Source: Mesotoga sp. BH458_6_3_2_1
Lineage (GTDB): Bacteria > Thermotogota > Thermotogae > Petrotogales > Kosmotogaceae
Length of the DNA stretch: 64,000 nt
NCBI RefSeq assembly: GCF_003664995.1
Contig: NZ_JFHL01000002.1
Coordinates: 558,001 to 622,000 of the forward strand
Reading direction: 5' to 3'
Numbering within the stretch: position 1 is the first letter of the stretch; every line of letters starts with the position of its first letter. Shown piece after piece: positions 48,600 through 56,983 of the stretch. The position numbers were made by a program, and so were the translations under genes. Under the pieces are notes generated by a model, which ran no database searches, was not told where the DNA came from, and saw nothing but the letters and a program-made list of their open reading frames with translations.

Positions 48600-48743
48600 A
48601 CGGCTCATAGCGGTCGTTTCTTGCCGTGAGAATGTAATTAGTTATCCCATGTAGAAAAAATGCAATACAGGGCAATTTACGAAGTCTGTTTTCGAAACCC
48701 TTATTAAATGGGGTTTACAGAACTCGTGTTCAAAAGTAGACTG

Positions 48744-48752
48744 TGTTATAAT
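48744..48752 (+). promoter_or_regulatory. Extended -10 promoter of the Xer-type recombinase gene
   Basis: TGTTATAAT at 48744-48752 is an extended -10 element with no good -35. Transcripts would start near 48759, at the first base of the large inverted repeat. Confidence 0.6.
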
Positions 48753-48757
48753 ACGAG

Positions 48758-48789
48758 ATATGAGTCATAATGACTATTATGACTCATAT
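48758..48789. repeat. Perfect 14-bp inverted repeat with dif-like layout
   Basis: ATATGAGTCATAAT (48758-48771) and ATTATGACTCATAT (48776-48789) are perfect reverse complements around GACT. Read as a Xer site, the inner 28 bp are a left arm ATGAGTCATAA (48760-48770), a centre TGACTA (48771-48776) and a right arm TTATGACTCAT (48777-48787). The core CATAATG..TATTATG is identical to that of E. coli dif. It lies 24 bp upstream of the recombinase ATG. It could be a recombination site, an autoregulatory operator or an mRNA hairpin. Confidence 0.65.
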
Positions 48790-48812
48790 TTACAATAATC
48801 TGGGGGTTGATT

Positions 48813-49712
48813 ATGAATTTCAACGAATCCGTTGAGAGGTTCAAGGAGAACATGGAATTTGTCAGGAATATGTCTTCCAACACTATTGGAGCATATCTTT
48901 CCGATCTCCGTCATTTCGAATGCTTCCTCACTGATCACGACATCGACTACACTACAGTGAAGAGAAGAGACATCGAGCTCTTCGTGAAAGAGTATTCGCA
49001 GGGGAAGTATTCCAAAAAGAGGCCTTCGGCAACAACCGTAGCGAGAAATCTTTCAACAATCAGATCTTTTTACACGTTCCTGTACATTAGCGGAATGGTG
49101 GGCAAGGTCCCAACCGAACTCATAAAGAATCCCAAGACCCGGCGCAGAATTCCAGACTATATAAGTCACGATGAGGTCATGGAGATTCTCTCCTCATTCA
49201 AGGAAACGAATCTCGGTAAGAGGAACAGGGCCATTGTTGCAGTGATGTATTTCTGCGGATTGAGGGTCAGTGAAGTTTGTAAGCTCAGACTCGGCGATCT
49301 GCGTCTGGGAAGCTCTCCCGCTGTCAGGGTTATGAGCGGAAAGGGAAACAGAGATAGAGAAGTCCCCATGAACAACCATGTTCTTGCTATCCTGAAGGAT
49401 TATCTCTCCATAAGAAAGGACTTTCCCATTGATGAGTACGAAGATCACGTCTTCGTTGGAACTCGTGGAGAGCCGATGGCAAGAAACGTAATTCCCAAAG
49501 TACTAAATACACAAGTACAATTAGTATATCCGGATAAACGGATTCATCCGCATTTATTCCGGCATAGTTTTGCGACACAACTTTTACAAAAGGGAGCAAG
49601 TATAAAGACTGTACAAGAATTATTGGGACATGCAAATTTGGCTACTACAAGTATCTACTTGCATATAACTGATAGAGAGAAACGAGCAGCTGTACAATTG
49701 TTATCAGATTGA
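48813..49712 (+). CDS. Tyrosine recombinase, Xer type
   Basis: A 299-residue site-specific recombinase with an N-terminal SAM-like core-binding domain (about 1-95) and a catalytic domain. Catalytic residues are R151 (CGLRVSEV), K177 (MSGKGNRDREV), H247 and R250 (HPHLFRHSFATQLL), H273 (LLGHANLATTSIY) and the nucleophile Y282, so the enzyme looks active. Its size and C-terminus fit XerC/XerD/XerA rather than phage integrases. ATG 48813 follows GGGGG. From about 49500 (the last 70 codons) leucine is mostly TTA/TTG and CAA, ACA and GTA dominate, in contrast to CTC/CTG-type codons before. The dif-like repeat lies in its leader. Confidence 0.88.
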   Translation: MNFNESVERFKENMEFVRNMSSNTIGAYLSDLRHFECFLTDHDIDYTTVKRRDIELFVKEYSQGKYSKKRPSATTVARNLSTIRSFYTFLYISGMVGKVPTELIKNPKTRRRIPDYISHDEVMEILSSFKETNLGKRNRAIVAVMYFCGLRVSEVCKLRLGDLRLGSSPAVRVMSGKGNRDREVPMNNHVLAILKDYLSIRKDFPIDEYEDHVFVGTRGEPMARNVIPKVLNTQVQLVYPDKRIHPHLFRHSFATQLLQKGASIKTVQELLGHANLATTSIYLHITDREKRAAVQLLSD

Positions 49713-49719
49713 TGTACAA
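49516..49719 (+). repeat. TACAA pentamer cluster B
   Basis: Six copies of TACAA on the plus strand in 204 bp, starting at 49516, 49585, 49612, 49646, 49693 and 49715. Five lie in the last 70 codons of the recombinase gene and one just after its stop. Four extend to GTACAA. The pattern matches cluster A on the other side of the 47.6-49.5 kb segment, in the same orientation. Confidence 0.55.
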
Positions 49720-49741
49720 GTATAAATTGCGGAGATTTTGA

Positions 49742-50494
49742 ATGATTGATATACACAATCACACAACTTTTTCAGACGGAAGGAATACTGTGGAGCAGGT
49801 AATACAGTCAGCAGTAGAAGCAGGGCTTCAGGTCATAGGTCTTTCAGATCATTTCGATCCTTATGTCTGTCAGGAAGTCTGCCTCCAGCCGGAAGAGATC
49901 AACGGTTATCTGAAGGAAATAAGAAGTTTCGATGGAGAACTTCCCATAAAAGTCCTTGCCGGTCTGGAACTCGGGCTGCAGTCTGAAGGGATTCTCTGGC
50001 CCGGAGAGGAGATGGATTACTACATCTACTCTGTTCACACTGTCCCTGGCAGGCCGGATCTGAAGAGTCTGGAAGATCCGTGGGAGATCTACCTTAAAGA
50101 AGCGATTCTCGCAGTCGATCTCATAGATAGGCCCGGTTTTTTTGGACACCTGGATTTTCTGAGGAGGCACATACCATTTGGTAGACCGCCGAAACCCGGA
50201 CCGCTGATAGATCGTCTTCTCATGAAGTTGGTTTCGAATCATGTTGGGCTAGAAGTGAACACTTCGGGCTGGATGTATGGACTTGGAGATCCGTCACCTC
50301 AGTCGTGGGTAATCGAGAGGTATCTCGAACTGGGCGGCAATCTACTGACAATAGGATCTGACTCTCACAGAGCGTTGCAGGTCGGGAAATACAGCGTTCA
50401 GGCCGTTTCATTGCTCAGGGGAATTGGAGTGAAAGAGGTCTTCTATTGCGAGAACGGCAGTTACGTACCATTCAGAATTCTGGAGGAAGAATGA
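49742..50494 (+). CDS. PHP-domain metal-dependent phosphoesterase (first paralogue)
   Basis: A 250-residue stand-alone PHP protein, related to histidinol phosphatase HisK and YcdX. Metal ligands are visible in DIHNHTTFSDG (HxH), GLSDHFD, the ELGLQSE glutamate, SVHTVPG, GHLDFLRR and the C-terminal GSDSHR. The substrate is unknown; histidinol phosphate is one possibility, but no his genes are near. ATG 49742 starts after weak GCGGAG. It overlaps the DUF2461 gene by 4 bp. A close paralogue (about 40-50% identical by eye) is at 53977-54729 on the other strand. Confidence 0.85.
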   Translation: MIDIHNHTTFSDGRNTVEQVIQSAVEAGLQVIGLSDHFDPYVCQEVCLQPEEINGYLKEIRSFDGELPIKVLAGLELGLQSEGILWPGEEMDYYIYSVHTVPGRPDLKSLEDPWEIYLKEAILAVDLIDRPGFFGHLDFLRRHIPFGRPPKPGPLIDRLLMKLVSNHVGLEVNTSGWMYGLGDPSPQSWVIERYLELGGNLLTIGSDSHRALQVGKYSVQAVSLLRGIGVKEVFYCENGSYVPFRILEEE

Positions 50495-51195
50495 CTGAAG
50501 AAGAGTTTTCAGGGTTTACCAGCGAGACGCTTTCATTCTTGATTGATCTGGGAATGAATAACAACCGCGCATGGATGGAAAGGAACAGGGATCGGTATCG
50601 CCGGGTATTGCTTGAACCATTCAGGAACCTCGTAAAAAGCTTCGGTCCTTTTATGGAGGATCTCGATCCATTTATCGAGATCAGCCCTCAAGTTGGGAAA
50701 ACTATAAGCAGAATCAGCAGGGACGCGAGGCGGAACAAGGGAAAGCCTCCATACAGAACCAATATGTGGTTTACCTTCAGGGTTCCAGTTCAGGACTGGA
50801 AGGACTCTCCTGGCTTCTTCTTTGAACTCTTTCCCGACTGGTACAGATACGGAATGGGTTTCTACCTACCTTCGCGCGAGACGATGGCCAAGCTTCATGA
50901 AGAGATCTCGAAGAATCCCGACAGATTCATCGACAAAACCAGAATCCTTAGAGAGAGCGACTTTTCAGTGTTCGGAGATAAGTATAAGAGAAAAAGAAAG
51001 AGAGACGATGTTCCCGAAGAGTTGCTCGAGTGGTTCCAGTATAGAGATTTCTATATAGCTGCCAATCGCCAGGCCGATGAAGTCCTGCTTTCTTCGGCAC
51101 TTGCGGAGCATCTGAAGATCGCGTTCTCCTCGCTTTCAGAGTTATATGAATACTTCTGGGAGCTGAAGATGAGAAAAAGCGAAGACTTGCCTTAG
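50491..51195 (+). CDS. DUF2461 family protein
   Basis: A 234-residue DUF2461 protein. Conserved parts are FLIDLGMNNNRAWMERNRDRYRR near the start, ISRISRDARRNKGKPPYRTNMWFTF in the middle and the FFELFPDWYRYGMGFYLPSRE block. The function of the family is unknown; it is soluble, and often listed as a conserved hypothetical in bacteria and fungi. ATG 50491 follows GGAGGAAG and overlaps the PHP stop (ATGA). It converges with wecB, leaving 10 bp with no terminator visible. Confidence 0.85.
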   Translation: MTEEEFSGFTSETLSFLIDLGMNNNRAWMERNRDRYRRVLLEPFRNLVKSFGPFMEDLDPFIEISPQVGKTISRISRDARRNKGKPPYRTNMWFTFRVPVQDWKDSPGFFFELFPDWYRYGMGFYLPSRETMAKLHEEISKNPDRFIDKTRILRESDFSVFGDKYKRKRKRDDVPEELLEWFQYRDFYIAANRQADEVLLSSALAEHLKIAFSSLSELYEYFWELKMRKSEDLP

Positions 51196-51205
51196 ACAAT
51201 CGGAT

Positions 51206-52318
51206 CTAGAGATTATCACATAGATGCTTGACGATTCTCTGTGAGGCCTTACCGTCCCCGAAGGGATTTGTCGCCCTCGCCATCCGGGAGTATTCCTCCA
51301 AGTCGCTCAGAAGTCTGGCTGTCTCGCTGAACACTGCTTTTCTGTCGGTTCCTACGAGTTTTGCAGTCCCTGCCTGGATTGCTTCGGGCCTTTCAGTAGT
51401 GCGCCTGAGAACAAGGGTAGGCTTTCCAAGAGCGGGGGCCTCTTCTTGTATTCCGCCAGAATCGGTAAGTATCAGCCTTGATTTCTCCATAAGCGATACG
51501 AATGGCAGATAGTCGAGCGGGTCGGTCAAAACGATCCGGTCGTGTTTCTCCAGCTCTGGAAATACAATCTCTCTAACGACGGGGTTGAGATGAACGGGAA
51601 AGACGACCTTCAAATTCGGGAATTCGGCAAGGATGTCCTTAATGGCTTTCATAACCTCTCGCATCGGCTCGCCCCAATTCTCCCTTCTGTGCATCGTTAC
51701 GAGAATGTACTCATCTCCCTCTACGCCTATGGTCTCCCGGTAGCCGGAAGTCAATTTGGACTTGTTATTAGTCACCCACAGCAATGCGTCGATCACAGTG
51801 TTGCCTGTCACGACCAATCGGTCTTCTCGAATGCCCTCCCTCATCAAATTCCTCTTTGCAGTTTCCGTCGGAGGATAGTGATAGGTAGAGATCACTCCGT
51901 TCAGCCTTCGGTTTATTTCTTCGGGGAAGGGATCATAAACGTTTTCGGTTCTGAGTCCGGCCTCTACGTGACCGACCGGAACTTTGTGGTAGAAAGAAAC
52001 CAGTGCGCCTGCGAATGTAGATGTTGTGTCGCCCTGAACAAGAGTCGTATGGAAATCATTCTCCGAATAGATCTCATCAAGCTTGTCGATCAACCTGGAA
52101 GTAAGGTTCGCCAGAGACTGTCTCTGACGCATGATGTTCAGATCGAAATCCGGTTCAATACCGAAGAGAGAAAGAATCTGATCAAGCATCTCTCTGTGCT
52201 GCGCAGTAGCAATAACGACAGGCTTTAGAGGTGAATTCTTGAGGGCGAGGTAGACCGGAGCCATCTTCACAGCTTCGGGTCTGGTCCCGAAAATTAAAGC
52301 TACCTTTTTCATCTTCAT
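51206..52318 (-). CDS. wecB: UDP-N-acetylglucosamine 2-epimerase (non-hydrolysing)
   Basis: Interconverts UDP-GlcNAc and UDP-ManNAc for surface polysaccharide or wall polymer synthesis. The 370-residue protein has LIFGTRPEAVKMAPVYLAL, VQGDTTSTFAGAL, VGHVEAGLRT (with FPEEINRR following) and the C-terminal TDSGGIQEEAPALGKPTLVLR loop. All are signatures of the non-hydrolysing form. ATG 52318 is used; ATG 52312 is an alternative. It is divergent from murJ, and both belong to envelope biogenesis. Confidence 0.95.
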   Translation of the reverse strand: MKMKKVALIFGTRPEAVKMAPVYLALKNSPLKPVVIATAQHREMLDQILSLFGIEPDFDLNIMRQRQSLANLTSRLIDKLDEIYSENDFHTTLVQGDTTSTFAGALVSFYHKVPVGHVEAGLRTENVYDPFPEEINRRLNGVISTYHYPPTETAKRNLMREGIREDRLVVTGNTVIDALLWVTNNKSKLTSGYRETIGVEGDEYILVTMHRRENWGEPMREVMKAIKDILAEFPNLKVVFPVHLNPVVREIVFPELEKHDRIVLTDPLDYLPFVSLMEKSRLILTDSGGIQEEAPALGKPTLVLRRTTERPEAIQAGTAKLVGTDRKAVFSETARLLSDLEEYSRMARATNPFGDGKASQRIVKHLCDNL

Positions 52319-52465
52319 CAGCCTTCAGGCCTTCCTCCCTTAAAACATTCGTAAGAGCCATTTCAGTATATCATAGTTCTCTCTTCTACTTATTTGAAGA
52401 GATCTCGACAAAGATCGCCTTTCTATCGCATCCTCCGTGTATTATAATCTTTTGTGGAGGTCTCT

Positions 52466-53980
52466 ATGACGGCAAGCACAGCAAGAAGCACGGCTCTCTT
52501 TGCAATAGCAACCATGTTATCAAGGATAACGGGTCTCGCCAGAGACTCTCTGTTTGCAAACTACTTCGGTACGTCGGCTCAGTATGATGCCTATCTTGTT
52601 GCAATCATGATTCCCTTCTTTCTAAGGAAGATCTTTGCCGACGGTGCCATGACGATGGCTTTCGTTCCTCTTTTCAACGAAAAGCTGAAGAACTCCGGTA
52701 AGAGGGCTTTCATATTTGCCTCAACTGTTATGGTCTTCGTTTTGATCGTCTCCGGATCGATTTCGGCCGGTGGGATGGTTTTCTCCGAAGGGGTTGCCTC
52801 AATCTTCGCCGGCGGCTTCGATCAGGCTTCTCTTGAGCTGACATCAAGACTTATCAGAATCTCCTTTCCCTTCATTGTCCTTGTTTCTCTGTGGGCAGTT
52901 TACTGCGGAGTCCTGAACAGTCTCGATGCGTTTTTCATCGCGGCGATAACTCCCATGTTCATCAACCTCTCTACGATTGCTGGAATTCTGCTTTCAGCAA
53001 GGTTTTCTCCTCCGATCGTTGGCCCCACTATCGGCTTTCTGGCTGGAGGAGCGTTACAGCTCCTTGTTGTAGTTCTGGCGGCGCGATCAAAAGGCTTCGT
53101 CTTCAAGCCGGGATATAACAAGAGCGATGTAAAGGAATTCCTTATTCTCTTCCTGTTCTCGGCTATATCTCCGGCAATAAACGAGATCAATTCTTTTGTG
53201 GATATTCGAGTCTCAACCGAATTGGGAAGAGGAGCAGTTTCCAGCCTCGGGTACGCTCAGCGGCTCTATCAGCTTCCGCTTGGTGTCTTTGCCATTGCTG
53301 TGGCAACTGTGGCACTTCCTAAACTCTCTAAGCTGACTTCCGCAGATTCGAAGGATAGGTTCAGGAAATCTCTGTGGGATTCTCTGACGGTGCTCGCCTT
53401 CCTGATAATTCCTTCTACTCTTGGACTGCTTGTTCTGGGTGAAGGCATAGTGCGTCTTCTCTTTGAAAGGGGTTCATTCACCCCAGGCGATACTGCACTG
53501 ACTACATCGCTTCTTTACGGTTATACTGTGGGACTGCCTTTCTATGGATCCTATGGTGTTCTCTCGAGAGCATATTATGCCAGAAAGAGTCCGAAGACTC
53601 CCACAATAATCTCGGCGATTATGGTAAGCGTGAACGTTGTTCTTGACATCGTGCTGGGCTTCACAATAGGACCTCTGGGCGTGGCTCTGGCTACCAGCGC
53701 TGCCGGGATAGCGGGGACCGTAATAGTCTCTGCTGCACTTCTAAAATGGACGGGATACGAAAAAGAGAACCTTATTGAAATAGTGAAGGTGATTCTTGCA
53801 TCTTTAGTGATGTCAGCTCTGATGCTCCTGGGCAGAGTCTTCTTCGGAACCGGATATATTTCGACTCTGATCACACTCGTATCGGGAATAGGGGTGTACT
53901 TTCTACTCGCCAGAGCCCTCGGCCTGGGAAACCTGTTCAAGCTAAAGGATTTGCTTGGCAAGAACAAGAGAGGTCTTTAG
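52466..53980 (+). CDS. murJ: Lipid II flippase MurJ
   Basis: A 504-residue integral membrane protein with about 14 hydrophobic helices, of the MOP/MviN family. It flips lipid II across the cytoplasmic membrane. The N-terminus has the family sequence MLSRITGLARDSLFANYFGTS, and RKIFADGAMTMAFVPLF and the VLSRAYYARKSPKTP segment are typical. ATG 52466 follows GGAGGTCTCT; TATAAT at 52443-52448 is a probable -10. It overlaps the convergent PHP gene by 4 bp. Confidence 0.93.
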   Translation: MTASTARSTALFAIATMLSRITGLARDSLFANYFGTSAQYDAYLVAIMIPFFLRKIFADGAMTMAFVPLFNEKLKNSGKRAFIFASTVMVFVLIVSGSISAGGMVFSEGVASIFAGGFDQASLELTSRLIRISFPFIVLVSLWAVYCGVLNSLDAFFIAAITPMFINLSTIAGILLSARFSPPIVGPTIGFLAGGALQLLVVVLAARSKGFVFKPGYNKSDVKEFLILFLFSAISPAINEINSFVDIRVSTELGRGAVSSLGYAQRLYQLPLGVFAIAVATVALPKLSKLTSADSKDRFRKSLWDSLTVLAFLIIPSTLGLLVLGEGIVRLLFERGSFTPGDTALTTSLLYGYTVGLPFYGSYGVLSRAYYARKSPKTPTIISAIMVSVNVVLDIVLGFTIGPLGVALATSAAGIAGTVIVSAALLKWTGYEKENLIEIVKVILASLVMSALMLLGRVFFGTGYISTLITLVSGIGVYFLLARALGLGNLFKLKDLLGKNKRGL

Positions 53981-54729
53981 CAGTTGTCAATTCGAAATGG
54001 CGTATAATTCATCTTTTCACAGTAGAAGATCTCTTTGATTCCGATTTCTCTCAGCAGTAAGACGGCATCTCCTATGTAACTGCCGACGTCTTCTCTTCGA
54101 TGAGAATCTGAACCGATCGTGATCAGTCTGCCTCCAAGTGAGAGGTATCTCTCGATTATCCATTTCTGAGGACTCGGCTCTCTATATGGATGGCGCCAGC
54201 CGGAAGTGTTAATCTCAATCCCGATGCCGTTCCTTATAAGCCTATTCAATAACTCGTTCAGGAGAGTCTCGTTGTCTAGAGGTCTGTGTTCAGGAATGTA
54301 TCTTCGAAGGAAATCGATGTGGCCGAAGAAGCCGGGTCCTTTAATCTCGGAAATCGCCTCAATTGACTCTTCTAGATACAGTGTCCAAACATTTCCGATA
54401 TCTAGATCTCTTGTTCCCGGTATTCCGTGCACAGAGTATATGAAATAGTCGAAATCTCCTTCTGGAGGTATCCTGGCACACGACTGCAGACCTACTTCAA
54501 GTCCTGAGAGAATCTTCACACTCGAGTTCTCCTTCAGCCGGGAGAGATTCTTCAAATAGCCTTCGAGATCTCTAAGTCGATAACTGTATGGAAAGGAGGT
54601 GTCTAGATCATCGTGATCCGAGATCCCCACCACCTTCAGACCTTTGATGCAAGCTTCCTCAACAATCTCCTCCATAGGTGTACGACTGTCGGGTGAAAAA
54701 GAGCTGTGATTGTGAAGATCTACGGGCAC
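53977..54729 (-). CDS. PHP-domain metal-dependent phosphoesterase (second paralogue)
   Basis: A 250-residue paralogue of the gene at 49742-50494, colinear over its whole length. Ligands are in DLHNHSSFSPDS, GISDHDD, GLEVGLQS, SVHGIPG, GHIDFLRRYIP, EINTSGWRHP and GSDSHR. GTG 54729 starts 3 bp after the stop of the PHA-like gene. The two copies lie 4 kb apart on opposite strands with wecB and murJ between, which suggests an inverted duplication. Substrate unknown. Confidence 0.85.
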   Translation of the reverse strand: MPVDLHNHSSFSPDSRTPMEEIVEEACIKGLKVVGISDHDDLDTSFPYSYRLRDLEGYLKNLSRLKENSSVKILSGLEVGLQSCARIPPEGDFDYFIYSVHGIPGTRDLDIGNVWTLYLEESIEAISEIKGPGFFGHIDFLRRYIPEHRPLDNETLLNELLNRLIRNGIGIEINTSGWRHPYREPSPQKWIIERYLSLGGRLITIGSDSHRREDVGSYIGDAVLLLREIGIKEIFYCEKMNYTPFRIDNC

Positions 54730-54732
54730 CCC

Positions 54733-55041
54733 TCAATCACCTTCTTCAAGGATCTTCGTAAGCTCTGCCTTCAGTGTAGTCTCGATCTTCCCCCTGAAGG
54801 CCGTCAATGTGAACGGGAGCGTTCCGACGATTGATACACTATTGTCGGAGACCTTCAAGCAACCGTCTGTCTTCATGCCGGCCGCTTTCAGCTGGAATCT
54901 CAGGGAGTCGTCTTCCCAGAGAGAGTCGAGGGTGAACTTCCCTTTGAACTCCTTTTGTAGTTCTTCGATTTTTTCCACCAGCCTACTTTTGGCGCGATCG
55001 CTTCCGAGGCCGTGGCTGACAATCACCGTAAGCTCTTTCAA
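54733..55041 (-). CDS. PHA-granule-associated-like small protein (PHA_gran_rgn family)
   Basis: A 102-residue protein resembling the 'polyhydroxyalkanoic acid system' family: VSHGLGSDRAKSRLVEKIEEL, a short WEDDSLRFQLKAAGMKTDGCLKVSDNSVSI beta part and a helix FRGKIETTLKAELTKILEE. No PHA synthase is seen in the window, and the family occurs widely in bacteria without PHA, so the role is open. TTG 55041 follows GAGGTGAT; longer readings lack a site. It forms a two-gene unit with the PHP gene. Confidence 0.72.
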   Translation of the reverse strand: MKELTVIVSHGLGSDRAKSRLVEKIEELQKEFKGKFTLDSLWEDDSLRFQLKAAGMKTDGCLKVSDNSVSIVGTLPFTLTAFRGKIETTLKAELTKILEEGD

Positions 55042-55127
55042 ATCTATCACCTCACTCAATTGTATAGTAAAGAAGTAGTCAGGAGTGCAAGGCCTTCTCA
55101 TGGTAGAATTTTTACGGAGGGTTTGAA

Positions 55128-55685
55128 ATGAAAAAGATCTACTTAGTCATTGACACAGAGACCACGGGATCGAGTCCACTTGGAGGAGACAGAATACTCG
55201 AAATAGCGGCGATTCCAATATATGGGAATAAGATCTTGCAAAATTTGTCGTTCCAATCTCTTGTGAACCCGCTAGTCCTGATTCCGGCGCAGATTACCGG
55301 GATACATGGACTGAAGAATGAAGATGTCTCTGAAGAACCGACGATGGCCGAGGTTTTTCCGAGATTTCGTGACTACGTTGGTGGAGCGACTATCGTGGGT
55401 CATAATATCGTAAACGACATGACCTTCTTCGATATCGCTTCAAAGGAAACCGGAGTGCTTCCGCTGACCAACAACTATATTGATACTATTAGCATAGCAC
55501 ACGAGGTTTTTTCAGAGGGACCGTACAGCCTGAAGAGTATAGCCGGCAGGCTGAAGATTAGAGATGTACCCACTCACAGGGCGATGGACGATGCCAGAGT
55601 GACTGCAAAGGTTTTCCTGGCACTCGCGAGACGGCTTGGAGGTATTTCCGAGATGATCAAATACGAGAAGAAGTGGAGGGGTTAG
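55128..55685 (+). CDS. DEDDh 3'-5' exonuclease (DnaQ-like, second copy)
   Basis: A 185-residue stand-alone exonuclease. ExoI is VIDTETTGSS, ExoII is VGHNIVNDMTFFDI, ExoIII is HRAMDDARVTAKVF. Together they supply D, E, D, H and D. It is a paralogue of the exonuclease at 37989-38537. It is followed after 2 bp by the PhoH gene. Whether it proofreads for a polymerase or trims RNA cannot be told. Confidence 0.87.
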   Translation: MKKIYLVIDTETTGSSPLGGDRILEIAAIPIYGNKILQNLSFQSLVNPLVLIPAQITGIHGLKNEDVSEEPTMAEVFPRFRDYVGGATIVGHNIVNDMTFFDIASKETGVLPLTNNYIDTISIAHEVFSEGPYSLKSIAGRLKIRDVPTHRAMDDARVTAKVFLALARRLGGISEMIKYEKKWRG

Positions 55686-55687
55686 GT

Positions 55688-56974
55688 TTGATAAAGAACT
55701 TTATACTCGATACCAACGTTCTTGTTCATGATCCTTATTGTTTCGAAAATTTCGAAGACAACAACATAATTATCCCTTTTCCCGTTCTTGAGGAAATAGA
55801 CAAACTGAAAAAGAACTCCGGATCCGTTGGCCAGAATGCCAGAAAAGTAAATAGATTTCTTGATTCGCTTAGATCGAAAGGCAGGCTGACAGAAGGCGTA
55901 AGATTGGAGTCTGGAGGTACGCTTCGAATTGCGGTATTTGATGAATTCAAGAGCAAGCTTCCTCCGTTTGCCGCAAACAATTACAAAGACAATGCAATCC
56001 TGCTGTACATGATGGAGCTCAGTCACATGGACAAACTGCCCGTCATTCTGGTCAGCAAAGACATAAACATGCGTGTGAAGGCCGATATTATGGGTCTTAA
56101 GGCCGATGATTACCTTCACGACAAAGTGGAAATCGACGATAAGCTGTCGGGAATAAACATCGTAGACAATCCCTCCCTCAGGGATAAGTTCATCGACCGG
56201 GACGAACTATCGGCAGACGAACTTCCCGAACCTGTCGGAGCAAATGAATTCGTGGACTTTGGCAGAGAGATCTTTGGAAGGGTTTCTCCCGACGGCGAGA
56301 GAGTTGTCCCGCTTGAAATTACTATGGAAACAAGTAGTTGGGGGATAATGCCCCGGAACAACGAACAGATGATGGCAATGGAGCTGTTGCTTGACGACGA
56401 CGTGAGGGTAGTCTTCATTCCCGGTATGGCTGGAACTGGCAAGACGCTGATCTCTCTTGCCTGCGGATTGAGAAAGGTTGTTGACGAGAAAAAGTATGAA
56501 AGGCTTATGGTTGCCAGGCCGATCATCCCTATGGGACAGGATATTGGTTATCTTCCCGGCTCCATGGAAGAGAAGATTGATCCCTGGATGACCCCAATTT
56601 ACGACAACCTCTATATGCTGTTCAACAACCGCCATACGGATCTGGAAGTATTCCTGAAGAAGGGTGAGCAACTTCAGGTGGAAGTTCTCAGCTACATAAG
56701 GGGAAGGTCCATACCGAACCAGTATTTCATAATCGACGAGGCTCAGAACCTCTCACCCCATGAGATCAAGACGATAATTACCAGAGTGGGGGAAAACACT
56801 AAGATAGTCATTATAGGAGACCCCTATCAGATTGACAATTCCTACCTCGATGCATACAGCAACGGACTTACATATGCTGCTTCGAGGTTGACAGACAAAT
56901 CACTGGCGGGCCATATAACCCTGACTAAGGGTGAGCGTTCAGAACTTGCCAGCCTAGCGGCCGAACTGCTGTGA
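55688..56974 (+). CDS. PIN-PhoH family ATPase/RNase
   Basis: A 428-residue protein. An N-terminal PIN domain has acidic residues in FILDTNVLVHDP, VLEEIDKLK, NYKDNAILLYMM and VSKDINMRVKA. The C-terminal PhoH P-loop domain has Walker A GMAGTGKT, RPIIPMGQDIGYLPG and Walker B FIIDEAQNLSPHE. PIN-PhoH fusions act as RNA unwinding/cleaving enzymes in studied bacteria. TTG 55688 is preferred because GGAGGGG lies just upstream; an earlier TTG/GTG would overlap the exonuclease. It is 9 bp from the DUF4911 gene. Confidence 0.9.
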   Translation: MIKNFILDTNVLVHDPYCFENFEDNNIIIPFPVLEEIDKLKKNSGSVGQNARKVNRFLDSLRSKGRLTEGVRLESGGTLRIAVFDEFKSKLPPFAANNYKDNAILLYMMELSHMDKLPVILVSKDINMRVKADIMGLKADDYLHDKVEIDDKLSGINIVDNPSLRDKFIDRDELSADELPEPVGANEFVDFGREIFGRVSPDGERVVPLEITMETSSWGIMPRNNEQMMAMELLLDDDVRVVFIPGMAGTGKTLISLACGLRKVVDEKKYERLMVARPIIPMGQDIGYLPGSMEEKIDPWMTPIYDNLYMLFNNRHTDLEVFLKKGEQLQVEVLSYIRGRSIPNQYFIIDEAQNLSPHEIKTIITRVGENTKIVIIGDPYQIDNSYLDAYSNGLTYAASRLTDKSLAGHITLTKGERSELASLAAELL

Positions 56975-56983
56975 GGTCCTAAT

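Noticed and set aside
48695-48716. AAACCC / GGGTTT inverted repeat as a second Xer site or terminator
   Set aside because: Arms are only 6 bp with a 10-nt loop, the ATAA/TTAT core is missing, and there is no T-run after it beyond the arm itself.
47426-49719. Diversity-generating retroelement (template/variable repeat pair)
   Set aside because: The two TACAA clusters do not align as a repeat pair, no reverse transcriptase is present, and the recombinase motifs are intact rather than variable.
51542-52228. Plus-strand open frame of 228 codons
   Set aside because: It is a complement of wecB, whose motifs are complete; no start signals.
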